Source: Ancylomarina salipaludis
GTDB lineage: Bacteria > Bacteroidota > Bacteroidia > Bacteroidales > Marinifilaceae
Direction of reading: 5' to 3'
DNA: 64,000 nucleotides
Assembly (NCBI RefSeq): GCF_004122035.1
Contig: NZ_SAXA01000001.1
Coordinates: forward strand, 62,001-126,000
Position numbers and translations under genes: made by a program. Below are positions 47,545 through 54,896 of this stretch, one piece after another (the first letter of the stretch is position 1; each line of letters starts with the position of its first letter). A model generated the notes under the pieces. It was given only the letters and a program-made list of their open reading frames with translations, was not told the origin of the DNA and did no database searches.

Positions 47545-47592
47545 AAAAATAAATCACAAGAGTGCATTTCCATTGCACTCTTGTGATTTATC
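47545..47592 (-). terminator. Long perfect hairpin after the HTH gene
   Basis: An 18-bp perfect stem (47,549-47,566 with 47,574-47,591) and a 7-nt loop begin right after the HTH stop codon, with TTTT following on the minus strand. It can end the regulator transcript and so separate it from the biosynthetic genes, or act as an operator. Confidence 0.85.
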
Positions 47593-47820
47593 TTAAATAC
47601 CAACTAAACATCTATTATTGTCTTCTAAAAACCAATAAGTTCTTGTTTTTCGGCAATAACATATCCGATGCCCTTCATCTCTTAGGTGTGATAAATAATC
47701 AAAAACAGTTCTACGTGAAACACCAAGTTTCAGCGCTAATTCTTGCGCTGTACCAGTTCTTTTATTGTTAATGAGATACTTTAGGTACTCGATTCTATTT
47801 ACATACTCCCTATAACTCAT
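47593..47820 (-). CDS. HTH regulator of the lanthipeptide locus
   Basis: The 75-residue protein is a lone helix-turn-helix of the HTH_11/DeoR type (GTAQELALKLGVSRRTVFDY, then LSHLRDEGHRI). It has no effector domain. As the first gene on the minus strand before the biosynthetic genes it is the likely local regulator. Confidence 0.85.
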   Translation of the reverse strand: MSYREYVNRIEYLKYLINNKRTGTAQELALKLGVSRRTVFDYLSHLRDEGHRICYCRKTRTYWFLEDNNRCLVGI

Positions 47821-48479
47821 AACTTAAACATTTACCTTTCCTTAATACAATGGAATATTGATAAAGCATTCAAACACAAAACTCAGAATCTTTTCATATA
47901 AATATTACCTCATAACAAACTAAATGTAACGACAACGATTAATCACTATCTAACAAGCCAATACAATTACAATAAGATGTATTCATACAAAACATTAATT
48001 AGCATAAATCAACAATCCAAATAACACAAACACTAACCATACTGAACTATATGTTTGTCGAAATTGGCATTAATAACAATACACAGGGTGGATATTTTAA
48101 GCAAAAAGGAGGATATTTTAAGCATAAGACTATCCTTAAACACTAAACATATTAATATCAATAATATAAGAAGTGAAATATTTATATATTCATGAAAATT
48201 GAATCAAACTTGCATCTATACTGGAAAGAAATACTTTAAATTCATAAACATAAAGAGTAAAACCTAAAGTGTAAATTCATATAAAATACTAAACTATACT
48301 TTTCATTTATTGATTACTACCTAATCATGGGCAGTGATTAGATTTACAAGTATAATTCACTTGAGGAATTTTCTTGTTTTAGCATGATATCAGAAAAACA
48401 ATATTATGCTTAGAAATCACTATAATTAGAGAATAAGATTATTTAAAATCTAATCCTTCAATACAGCATATTCAACAAT
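47821..48479. other. AT-rich upstream region of the lanthipeptide locus
   Basis: About 660 bp without a credible ORF. It must hold the promoter of the HTH gene. The only clear structure is the direct repeat at 48,090-48,124. Confidence 0.5.
48090..48124. promoter_or_regulatory. 14-bp direct repeat with 21-bp period
   Basis: GGATATTTTAAGCA occurs perfectly at 48,090-48,103 and 48,111-48,124. Two direct repeats two helical turns apart are the usual layout of LytTR-type binding sites, and a LytTR regulator is encoded at 50,674. It lies about 270 bp upstream of the HTH gene. Confidence 0.5.
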
Positions 48480-48608
48480 AAATGTCTGTGGGCTGTAGAA
48501 TCTCTAGAAATAAAAGCAGAAAAGATGAGGTTTTAAAACAGTGGAACAGCTGGTAGGATTTTGGAAACCCCTGGCGAACTTTTTGCAGCAGCCCGAGGAG
48601 AGAACGCC
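48480..48608. repeat. Direct repeat C, copy 2 (right of the lanthipeptide locus)
   Basis: Same orientation as 35,220-35,350; the 53 bp at 48,556-48,608 are identical to 35,298-35,350. Together the two copies bracket the lanthipeptide operon. Confidence 0.85.
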
Positions 48609-48619
48609 TTATTTCCTTT

Positions 48620-48813
48620 TCATTTCCTTATTTGTGGTACAGGCCCCAACTCTTGACCCAAAAGGGTTAAGATATGGTTGACTTTATCCATTCTTAAAGT
48701 TGATTTGCCTTGCTCTAAATCACGAACGAATCTCAAGCCAACTCCTGCTTTTTCAGCTAGATCTTGTTGAGTTAGGTTCAGTAATTTTCTTTTATAAATA
48801 TTGATAATGACAT
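48620..48813 (-). pseudogene. Frameshifted HipB/Y4mF-like XRE regulator
   Basis: From the ATG at 48,813 the frame reads MSLSIFIKENY and stops. In another frame the sequence continues RKLLNLTQQDLAEKAGVGLR, then FVRDLEQGKSTLRMDKVNHI and LTLLGQELGPVPQIRK to a stop at 48,620. The join expected in an intact gene (IKEKRKLLNLTQ) is broken by a small deletion in an A-rich stretch. The protein is of the HipB-type antitoxin/repressor family. No hipA follows; the repeat at 48,480-48,608 lies there instead. Confidence 0.75.
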
Positions 48814-48834
48814 GTGTGCAAAATTTAGTACAAC

Positions 48835-48852
48835 TATACCTTATCGGGTATA
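48835..48852. promoter_or_regulatory. HipB-like operator 1
   Basis: Inverted repeat TATACC-TTATC-GGGTATA. It resembles the known HipB operator plan (TATCC and GGATA half-sites). It is just upstream of the broken hipB-like gene. Confidence 0.65.
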
Positions 48853-48875
48853 AAAATATATTTCGTGAGGTAAAT

Positions 48876-48893
48876 TATACCTTTTCGGGTATA
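48876..48893. promoter_or_regulatory. HipB-like operator 2
   Basis: Inverted repeat TATACC-TTTTC-GGGTATA, centred 41 bp (about four helical turns) from operator 1, with identical half-sites. Confidence 0.65.
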
Positions 48894-48904
48894 GTTTTAA
48901 ATTC

Positions 48905-49136
48905 ATTCGGAGCCTCAACTGAAGTGAGACCCCGAAAATATACTAAAAGTGCAACCCTCTAAATTCCAAAAGGTGAAAATACGATGATAAGAATATGAAC
49001 TAGCAACACTGTAACAAATGCCTGTGGGATCTCTTTAGATTAAAAGAAGTAAGGATGAGGCTTAGGAACAACTGAAGTTGAATTAAGTTGATTTTCTGCT
49101 TCGCAGGGTACGAGATACAATCTCGCACCAGTGGGG
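48905..49136. repeat. Direct repeat A-B, copy 2
   Basis: About 231 bp, near-identical to 51,582-51,813 in the same orientation. It opens with the stem-loop TTCGGAG...CYCCGAA (repeat A), contains AAATGCCTGTGGGATCTCTT, and ends with CGAGATACAATCTCGCACCA before a G run. The two copies bracket the two-component system. Confidence 0.88.
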
Positions 49137-49200
49137 CCAAAAATGAATCACAGATAGAAACCGAAGTGTTTTAAGGTCTTTATAAGAATGACTGTAATAG

Positions 49201-49229
49201 AAAAGCCGCAACAGAATTGCTGCGGTTTT
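49201..49229 (-). terminator. Terminator of the 35-residue peptide gene
   Basis: The hairpin pairs AAAAGCCGCA with TGCGGTTTT, leaving one bulged base; the left A run gives U residues on the minus strand. It lies 25 bp past the small gene's stop. Confidence 0.65.
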
Positions 49230-49254
49230 CATTTTTTGAGCTTTAATCTGAGAA

Positions 49255-49362
49255 TTAATCATGATTCCTACTCGATTCATAGGCATCATTATTTGGATTT
49301 AATTGATTTGAATGATTATCTAGCTCATCCTGAGTGTAGTCGTAATCTGAATTTAATGACAT
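49255..49362 (-). CDS. Tiny acidic protein (35 residues)
   Basis: The frame reads MSLNSDYDYTQDELDNHSNQ and then LNPNNDAYESSRNHD. The NHSNQLNPNND core recalls small uncharacterised Bacteroidota proteins seen before, but this is from memory. It has a terminator after it and shares direction with the next small gene, 40 bp upstream. The function is unknown. Confidence 0.6.
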   Translation of the reverse strand: MSLNSDYDYTQDELDNHSNQLNPNNDAYESSRNHD

Positions 49363-49402
49363 CGTTTTCTATTTTTTTAAAGATTAAAAATTGATGTAAT
49401 AA

Positions 49403-49531
49403 TTACTTTTTAGGAGAATTATTTCCTCTACCCTTTCCTGAAGGATTACCTGTTGTACTTGGCCCATTGGCAGGTCTTGTGCTTGAATTAGACTTAGATC
49501 CTGAAGTTGAATTAGAATTTGTTTTACTCAT
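49403..49531 (-). CDS. Tiny Ser/Asn/Gly-rich protein (42 residues)
   Basis: The frame reads MSKTNSNSTSGSKSNSSTRP, then ANGPSTTGNPSGKGRGNNSP and KK. It is basic, low in complexity and probably disordered; the GPSTTGNPSGKGRGN part recalls other small Bacteroidota proteins. It is transcribed away from the LytS-like kinase gene. The function is unknown. Confidence 0.6.
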   Translation of the reverse strand: MSKTNSNSTSGSKSNSSTRPANGPSTTGNPSGKGRGNNSPKK

Positions 49532-49573
49532 AATTTTATTTTTAAAATTTAACTTAAAAAATGTGATTTTATA

Positions 49574-49606
49574 CTAGTTTTGATCCTCCTGACAATTCAA
49601 AACTAG
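49574..49606. promoter_or_regulatory. Inverted repeat between divergent genes
   Basis: CTAGTTTTGA (49,574-49,583) and TCAAAACTAG (49,597-49,606) form a perfect 10-bp inverted repeat with a 13-bp spacer. It lies between the tiny gene (minus) and the kinase gene (plus), where an operator or leader hairpin is expected. Confidence 0.6.
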
Positions 49607-49663
49607 CTAAGCCATCTGAGTCAATTTTGAAAAAGGAATGAATCCCCATAAAAAAAGAATGAA

Positions 49664-50677
49664 ATGCATATTTTGAGATTTTTTCAGCGTTTAATTGATG
49701 ATGCACAGGACATGAATGGGTATGCTATCATAATTATTGTCCTCTTAATTCTTCTTGTAATATCCTATTTGAGACGAAAATTTGCTGATTCAAATTCGGA
49801 GAATTTGGAAAGTGAAAAACTAGCTTTTGAGCAAAAATTTAAAGAGATAGAAGCTGAGCGCTATAAATTGCAAATGCAGGTTAATGAGAATCAAAAGCAA
49901 ATCGAATTGTATCAAAACTCCGAAAATCAGCTTCGAAAAGAAATTTGTGACCTCAAGGAGAAGAATACAAACTATCAAGATAAATACTCAAAGGCATACC
50001 AAGAACTCCTGCTTGCAAAGGAGAAATTTAAAGCAAGCGAGAATCAACTTCATGCTTATCGCCTTTCTCCTCATTTCCTAAAAAATTTAATCAACAGCGC
50101 TTTTATTGAATCAAAGCTTAGAATAGAAGATTATAGTATTAAAAATTGTTTTTCATTGTTTGGCTTTAAACTCTACACCTTAAACAATCTGAAGTTGAAC
50201 CTTAACACATACAATGACAAGCTAGAGAAAAGTCTTACGCTCCTCATTGATATCTTAAACTATCTAATTTACAGCCATAGCATCTCGAATATTCACCTGC
50301 AAACTGAAATATCACATCTTGAAAAGTTCTGTTCATTAATTGAGATGAATAAGAACATTAAGGTAGATATAATAACCAAGTTAAATCGCACGGATATACA
50401 AGTTCCACCTACAGTCTTGTTCAATTATATTGACAATGCAATTAAGCATGGGTATTTTAAGAAAAAAGCACTAAAAATCAATCTGACATCCCGGCAGAAC
50501 ATATTTGAATACAGTGTTGAAACACCTATGCATCCTGAGATGAACCAAAAAAAATTATTAGGTGGCTTAGGTGATCAGGAATACAGCAAATTTCTTGATC
50601 AGTCGAGTAATACGTACAATATTTCAAATACCATCCATAACAATACCTATATCGCAAAATTACAACTGACCGTATGA
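49664..50677 (+). CDS. LytS-type sensor histidine kinase
   Basis: The 337-residue protein has one N-terminal membrane segment (about 20-38, IIIIVLLILLVISYLRR), a coiled coil (about 45-130), and a His_kinase domain with phosphoacceptor His in RLSPHFLKNLINS (about 138). The ATPase N box is LFNYIDNAIKHGYF; the glycine-rich box is weak (LGGLGDQ). There is almost no extracellular part, so it must sense in or near the membrane or in the cytoplasm. It overlaps the response regulator gene by 4 bp. Confidence 0.87.
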   Translation: MHILRFFQRLIDDAQDMNGYAIIIIVLLILLVISYLRRKFADSNSENLESEKLAFEQKFKEIEAERYKLQMQVNENQKQIELYQNSENQLRKEICDLKEKNTNYQDKYSKAYQELLLAKEKFKASENQLHAYRLSPHFLKNLINSAFIESKLRIEDYSIKNCFSLFGFKLYTLNNLKLNLNTYNDKLEKSLTLLIDILNYLIYSHSISNIHLQTEISHLEKFCSLIEMNKNIKVDIITKLNRTDIQVPPTVLFNYIDNAIKHGYFKKKALKINLTSRQNIFEYSVETPMHPEMNQKKLLGGLGDQEYSKFLDQSSNTYNISNTIHNNTYIAKLQLTV

Positions 50678-51399
50678 TGAGTTTAAATTATATTGCCGTT
50701 GATGATGAAGCTATTTTCTTAGAAGAGCTAAGTGAGAAGCTCAAGGTATATCCATTTCTCAGAGAAACAGCTTTAATTGACGATCCATTTGAGGCTATCC
50801 AAAGGATAAATCAAACAAAGCCTGATGTCATTTTTCTAGATCATGACATGCCTGGGCTTAATGGGAAAGATGTGCTTGATCAAATCAAATACAAAGCTCA
50901 AATCGTTTTTGTTACAAGTCATCTAAATCCCATACAAGAGGTTATAAATCATGATGGCATTGCAACAATTCAAGGCTATCTAAATAAGCCCATTGATAAT
51001 GAAATATTGAAAAAGATATGTCTCAAGCTAAATAACACAACTGAATCTCATCACAGTGTATCATCTAAGATTATTATTCCCAATGGGAAAAAGGAGCAAT
51101 TGTATATCGATCCGTCCAATTTATCTTATTTAAAAGCGGAAGGCAAATACACTTCCTGGCACTATACTGATCAACCAGCAGATAAAGAAGTTAATTTACT
51201 TCTTAAAGATGCGAAGGATCTGTTAAGAGAGAAGCATATTGATTTTAATGAAATTAATCGAAGTTATATTGTTTTTGAGAACGGCATAAAGATGAAACGC
51301 CATAAGGATCTCATAGTCTACTCTAATAAAGAGGAACATGAAATAGGGATAAGTGAACAGTCTAATCTTTTAAATTGGATAAAGAAGAAATTCAGATAA
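50674..51399 (+). CDS. LytTR-family response regulator
   Basis: The 241-residue protein has a receiver domain (acidic pair in VDDEAIF, phosphoacceptor Asp in VIFLDHDMPG, Thr/Ser in FVTSH, Lys in YLNKPID) and a C-terminal LytTR DNA-binding domain (about 130-235, LSYLKAEGKYTSWHY). It is coupled to the kinase. LytTR proteins often control peptide and bacteriocin genes, and the 21-bp-period repeat at 48,090 is a candidate target. Confidence 0.88.
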   Translation: MMSLNYIAVDDEAIFLEELSEKLKVYPFLRETALIDDPFEAIQRINQTKPDVIFLDHDMPGLNGKDVLDQIKYKAQIVFVTSHLNPIQEVINHDGIATIQGYLNKPIDNEILKKICLKLNNTTESHHSVSSKIIIPNGKKEQLYIDPSNLSYLKAEGKYTSWHYTDQPADKEVNLLLKDAKDLLREKHIDFNEINRSYIVFENGIKMKRHKDLIVYSNKEEHEIGISEQSNLLNWIKKKFR

Positions 51400-51534
51400 A
51401 AAGCAACAACTCAAAATCCTGAAGTTTTCAAACAAAAGCTAGATCCCAAATTTGAGATACTTATAGTGAGGCTATGATATTAATTTTATACTCTAAAGGG
51501 GACAGTTTGAGTTTTATTGATTCGGTTTTATTTT

Positions 51535-51573
51535 AAACGCTGTCAGGTCGGAAATAGACTCTGACAGGTTTTA
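51535..51573 (+). terminator. Terminator after the LytTR gene (CTGTCAG type)
   Basis: Stem CTGTCAG (51,540-51,546) with CTGACAG (51,561-51,567), extended by GTC/GAC inside, followed by GTTTTA. It is one of several hairpins here with the same CTGTCAG arms. Confidence 0.75.
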
Positions 51574-51581
51574 TGAAATTT

Positions 51582-51813
51582 ATTCGGAGCCTCAACAAAA
51601 AAGTGAGACCCCGAAAATCTCATAAAAGCACCCCTCTAAATACCAAAAGGAGAAAATACGATGATAAGAATATAAGCTAGCAAGACTGAGACAAATGCCT
51701 GTGGGATCTCTTTAGTTTAAAAGTAGAAAGGATGAGGCTTAGGAACAACTGAAGTTGAATTAAGTGGATTTTCTGCTTCGCAGGGTACGAGATACAATCT
51801 CGCACCAGTGGGG
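51582..51813. repeat. Direct repeat A-B, copy 3
   Basis: Near-identical to 48,905-49,136 over about 231 bp and in the same orientation, with a few small indels. It marks the right end of the two-component segment. Confidence 0.88.
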
Positions 51814-52138
51814 GAAAAAAACGCTGACAGGTTAAGTCTATTTATTGATACCCCACTTCGACGACGCTCAGTGACCACACTTTGAGGGAAAGACTCAAGG
51901 CTTTATTCTACAAACTACCTATTGCGTATAGAACCATAAATAAAAGACAAAAACATCCTTATTATTTACATAAAGACAGTTTGTCAGGATAACTATTTAA
52001 GACCTGACAAATGATCATAATAATAATCTTGTTTAACATCAACGACAATTGACAACTCAGCCCTAAACATAGTGCATTTAACAAAAATGCAGCATTATAG
52101 TCTGTCAGTCTTGATTTGTGGCAAGGATTTTGGAAAAT

Positions 52139-52174
52139 AACAGCAGACCGAAGAAATTGTGTTGGTCTGCTGTT
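52139..52174. terminator. Hairpin before the tiny defence-island genes
   Basis: Perfect 11-bp stem AACAGCAGACC with GGTCTGCTGTT and a 14-nt loop. The T tract is weak, so it may be a terminator or just an RNA structure. Confidence 0.6.
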
Positions 52175-52295
52175 TAGTCACTTAAGACTTTTGTTTTTAG
52201 CGACACAAAAATATCATTTTTGACTGAAAGTAAAAAAGAAATCACAATTGCTTGAAGTAAGCTACTTTACTTTTTGAAACCATAAATTTTAAGAT

Positions 52296-52469
52296 ATGGC
52301 TACAAATCCTCCTAAAGGTGATGGACACAGAAATGGAGCAGTTCGGAAAAGATCTCAGACTTATAATCCTAAAACGGAGCAATATGTCAAAAGAGATACT
52401 GAAACTGGACGTTTTATGGACGTAAAGCAAGACGGAAAACCTTTTAAAGGTGTCCGGAAAGAAAAATAA
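52296..52469 (+). CDS. Small basic protein (57 residues)
   Basis: It begins MATNPPKGDGHRNGAVRKRS and ends GKPFKGVRKEK, with YNPKTEQYVKRDTETGRFMD between. The charged, proline/glycine-rich make-up and the TGRFMDVK motif recall a widespread family of small uncharacterised proteins often met in defence and accessory regions (from memory). The function is unknown. Confidence 0.7.
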   Translation: MATNPPKGDGHRNGAVRKRSQTYNPKTEQYVKRDTETGRFMDVKQDGKPFKGVRKEK

Positions 52470-52533
52470 ATGTGATTTATAGGTTAGTTGACTAGACCTG
52501 ATACTTAGTCAGAAAATGGTAAAATGTATAAAA

Positions 52534-52734
52534 ATGCCAAGATATTACGTGAATAACAATCAACAGCCAAATGGCGATCATGAAGTACATAAAGAAGGAT
52601 GTTATTGGATGCCTTCTGATAAGATCGATTTAGGAATTCATTATGGTTGCGCTTCAGCTGTGGCCGCAGCAAAGAATTACTATAATAAAGCTGATGGATG
52701 TGCGCATTGCTGTGAAGCTTGTCATAAAAGTTAA
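52534..52734 (+). CDS. Small Cys/His-rich protein (66 residues)
   Basis: It starts MPRYYVNNNQQPNGDHEVHK, then EGCYWMPSDKIDLGIHYGCA, and ends DGCAHCCEACHKS. The four Cys in CAHCCEAC plus His residues suggest a metal site. An in-frame start at 52,516 adds six residues; ATG at 52,534 gives the N-terminus usual for this family of small uncharacterised proteins. It lies 64 bp after the previous small gene. Confidence 0.7.
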   Translation: MPRYYVNNNQQPNGDHEVHKEGCYWMPSDKIDLGIHYGCASAVAAAKNYYNKADGCAHCCEACHKS

Positions 52735-52756
52735 TTAAGATAAGCATGATCAAAAT

Positions 52757-52791
52757 TAACTCTGACAGGTGCTGAGCACTCTGTCAGGTTA
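52757..52791. repeat. CTGACAG hairpin
   Basis: TAAC-t-CTGACAG-GTGC-TGA-GCAC-t-CTGTCAG-g-TTA folds into one long stem, sharing the CTGTCAG arms of nearby hairpins. Confidence 0.7.
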
Positions 52792-52799
52792 AAAGAAAG

Positions 52800-52837
52800 A
52801 ATCCTGTCAGGAGATTAATATCTGACAGGATTTTTTT
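52800..52837 (+). terminator. Terminator after the small Cys/His-rich gene
   Basis: Perfect 11-bp stem AATCCTGTCAG (52,800-52,810) with CTGACAGGATT (52,822-52,832) and a following T run. It touches the 3' end of the convergent KAP gene and may serve both. Confidence 0.85.
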
Positions 52838-54896
52838 AGTATGCCCTTACCATTTCTAAAATATCTTTCCCTTGTGCTTCGCTTATTTTAGGTTTATCTA
52901 AAAATAGATTTGTTACAATTGCTTCTGAGGGAAATTGTTCAGCCGGGTGCGATTTTGCCCATAAATTCCTTGCCAGACGATAACGATAGTAAAGAATACG
53001 TATTTGGCGAGGGCTTAAATCCTCTTTCTTTTCTAATTCTATTTTAAATAATTCTATCTCATGTTCAGATAATTCAACATATTCTTCTTCTAATGGAAGT
53101 GAGGTATTGGGATGTCCACTATTACCGATAGACTCTTCCGAAGTTTGAGAGAAAGTAGCACCACCATCAGAGGTCGCTCTTACTCTCTCTGCTCCTGAAG
53201 AATTTCCTTCAACTGAAGAGTCAGAAGAATTAGAATCTTCATTAAATGATGGATGATTTTCATCTTTCAAAATTGTTTCGAAAAATTCGACTCGATTTAC
53301 TTTTGTTAGTGAAGCTAATTTAATTCCTGAAATGAAAAGTTTGTCCATGTATTCATTTTCCAGCTTCACCAGTTCCACTTCATCATCCTTATATAAATCT
53401 TTGTATTTATGACGAATAGCCTTTTTTAATTTCTCTTCATCTACCGCTACCAAGACGATCATTCTACTTGTTATTTCAGGATCTTCTAACATTACTCGCA
53501 AGGCATCGACAATTTGAATCATTCGATCTTCCGAACAACGATCAAGATCATCTATAAAAAGTAATAATCGTTTCTCGTCTGATTTATTTATCCAAGCTTT
53601 TAAAAGATGTATTAACTCAGTTTGGATCTCCGCCTGAAAGCCTAAAAGTTGATTAAAAGATGGAACTTTACTAAAGCTTTGAAGAAGATTTTTTAATGGC
53701 TTTTTAGTACTTGCACGAAATGATAACACCTTGAAAATAAAAAGTAATAATGCTAATGTTCCTCCAAACAATAGACTTATTTCTTTGAAAGCTTCTAATT
53801 TTTCATTGAAAGAAAAAATGAAGTACCATAAAAAAGAAAAACAAATTAAAAGAGTTGATTTAAGCCAAGTGTTCCAATGTCCTTTGGATGCAACAGTTAA
53901 TTTAAATATCTGCCAATATTTACTTTTATTATATTGTCTAGGTTTCCAAAAGCTAATTTTACTAATTTTATCTGTATATGAATAAATCAGAGTTTTATAA
54001 AGATAAGCCCAAATAGCAGGCGTGTCCTGGTATTTCCAAGCGTGGAATTTTACAAAGTGAAATTTTGATTTATCTTCTGAAGTTGCTGTTTCATAATCGA
54101 TATTTAACTTACCGCATAGTTTATTAATAAAATAGGTTTTACCTCGCCCCCATTTCCCAGTAACACAAAGCATTTGTCCATTATCTTTTTTGAATTCTGT
54201 AATGTGATCAGCAAAAACTTCAGCAATTTGTTCTACTTGGAATGCTGGAGGTAGCTTGGAATCTTTTATACTGTATGAATTATATTTTATGAATTCTAAC
54301 TCTGTGTAAAGAGGATCATTATTTTGCGATTCTCCTTGACCATTCCCAGATGTAAATGGTTCAATAGCGTCAGTTAATACATTACCCTGACCAGAAGTAC
54401 GAGATTCTCCACTAGACATCTGTTTGGATATTTGTTCGGGGTGCAAATGGCTCTCTATCTCATCAATAAGTTGTTCTTTAGTTTGTCCTGAAACGTTATG
54501 TAATTTTCTTAGGTCAATTTTAAAGTCATTAGTAACATCTCGACCTAAGCTTTCATAAACTTCTAGAGGAGTTAAATCAACCTTTTTAGCTTTACGATAT
54601 TCCTCCTGATAATCACCATAGTTATCAAGAGAATTAAAATCACTTACTTTAGAAAAATCAAAAATTCTTATTGCCTTAAGCTGAACAATTTTAAAGCTTC
54701 GTGCTCCAATATGTTGATCTCCTACACTACCATCCCTAACCATTTCGAGATAATCTGCAATATCTCTAGAACCCATAACATGGTAATAAAGTTTTTCATT
54801 TCCTAATCCAGGAATATATGCAGGAAATTCAATTTCAACGTTATAATATTCTTTTGAATTTTTTATATTATATGGAAAATCATCGAAAAATTTCAT
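52836..54896 (-). CDS. KAP-family membrane P-loop NTPase
   Basis: The protein has an N-terminal domain of about 120 residues not recognised, a variable linker, then a KAP NTPase: Walker A GKWGRGKT (261-268 of the longer reading), two membrane segments inserted between the Walker motifs (about 358-377 and 388-406), and Walker B LLLFIDDLDRCSED. An insert after the core is Ser/Gly-rich and probably disordered. KAP NTPases are STAND-like ATPases linked by earlier comparative work to phage defence. The frame opens at 54,938, but MKFFDDFPYN at 54,896 is the likelier start. It overlaps the upstream gene by 17 bp and is last of four coupled genes. Confidence 0.85.
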   Translation of the reverse strand: MKFFDDFPYNIKNSKEYYNVEIEFPAYIPGLGNEKLYYHVMGSRDIADYLEMVRDGSVGDQHIGARSFKIVQLKAIRIFDFSKVSDFNSLDNYGDYQEEYRKAKKVDLTPLEVYESLGRDVTNDFKIDLRKLHNVSGQTKEQLIDEIESHLHPEQISKQMSSGESRTSGQGNVLTDAIEPFTSGNGQGESQNNDPLYTELEFIKYNSYSIKDSKLPPAFQVEQIAEVFADHITEFKKDNGQMLCVTGKWGRGKTYFINKLCGKLNIDYETATSEDKSKFHFVKFHAWKYQDTPAIWAYLYKTLIYSYTDKISKISFWKPRQYNKSKYWQIFKLTVASKGHWNTWLKSTLLICFSFLWYFIFSFNEKLEAFKEISLLFGGTLALLLFIFKVLSFRASTKKPLKNLLQSFSKVPSFNQLLGFQAEIQTELIHLLKAWINKSDEKRLLLFIDDLDRCSEDRMIQIVDALRVMLEDPEITSRMIVLVAVDEEKLKKAIRHKYKDLYKDDEVELVKLENEYMDKLFISGIKLASLTKVNRVEFFETILKDENHPSFNEDSNSSDSSVEGNSSGAERVRATSDGGATFSQTSEESIGNSGHPNTSLPLEEEYVELSEHEIELFKIELEKKEDLSPRQIRILYYRYRLARNLWAKSHPAEQFPSEAIVTNLFLDKPKISEAQGKDILEMVRAY

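Larger units (their letters stand above)
51400..52295. other. Repeat-filled gene-free stretch
   Basis: About 900 bp without a credible gene. It holds the response-regulator terminator (51,535-51,573), the second A-B direct repeat (51,582-51,813), a CCTGACA inverted repeat (51,981-52,010) and a hairpin at 52,139-52,174. Confidence 0.6.
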
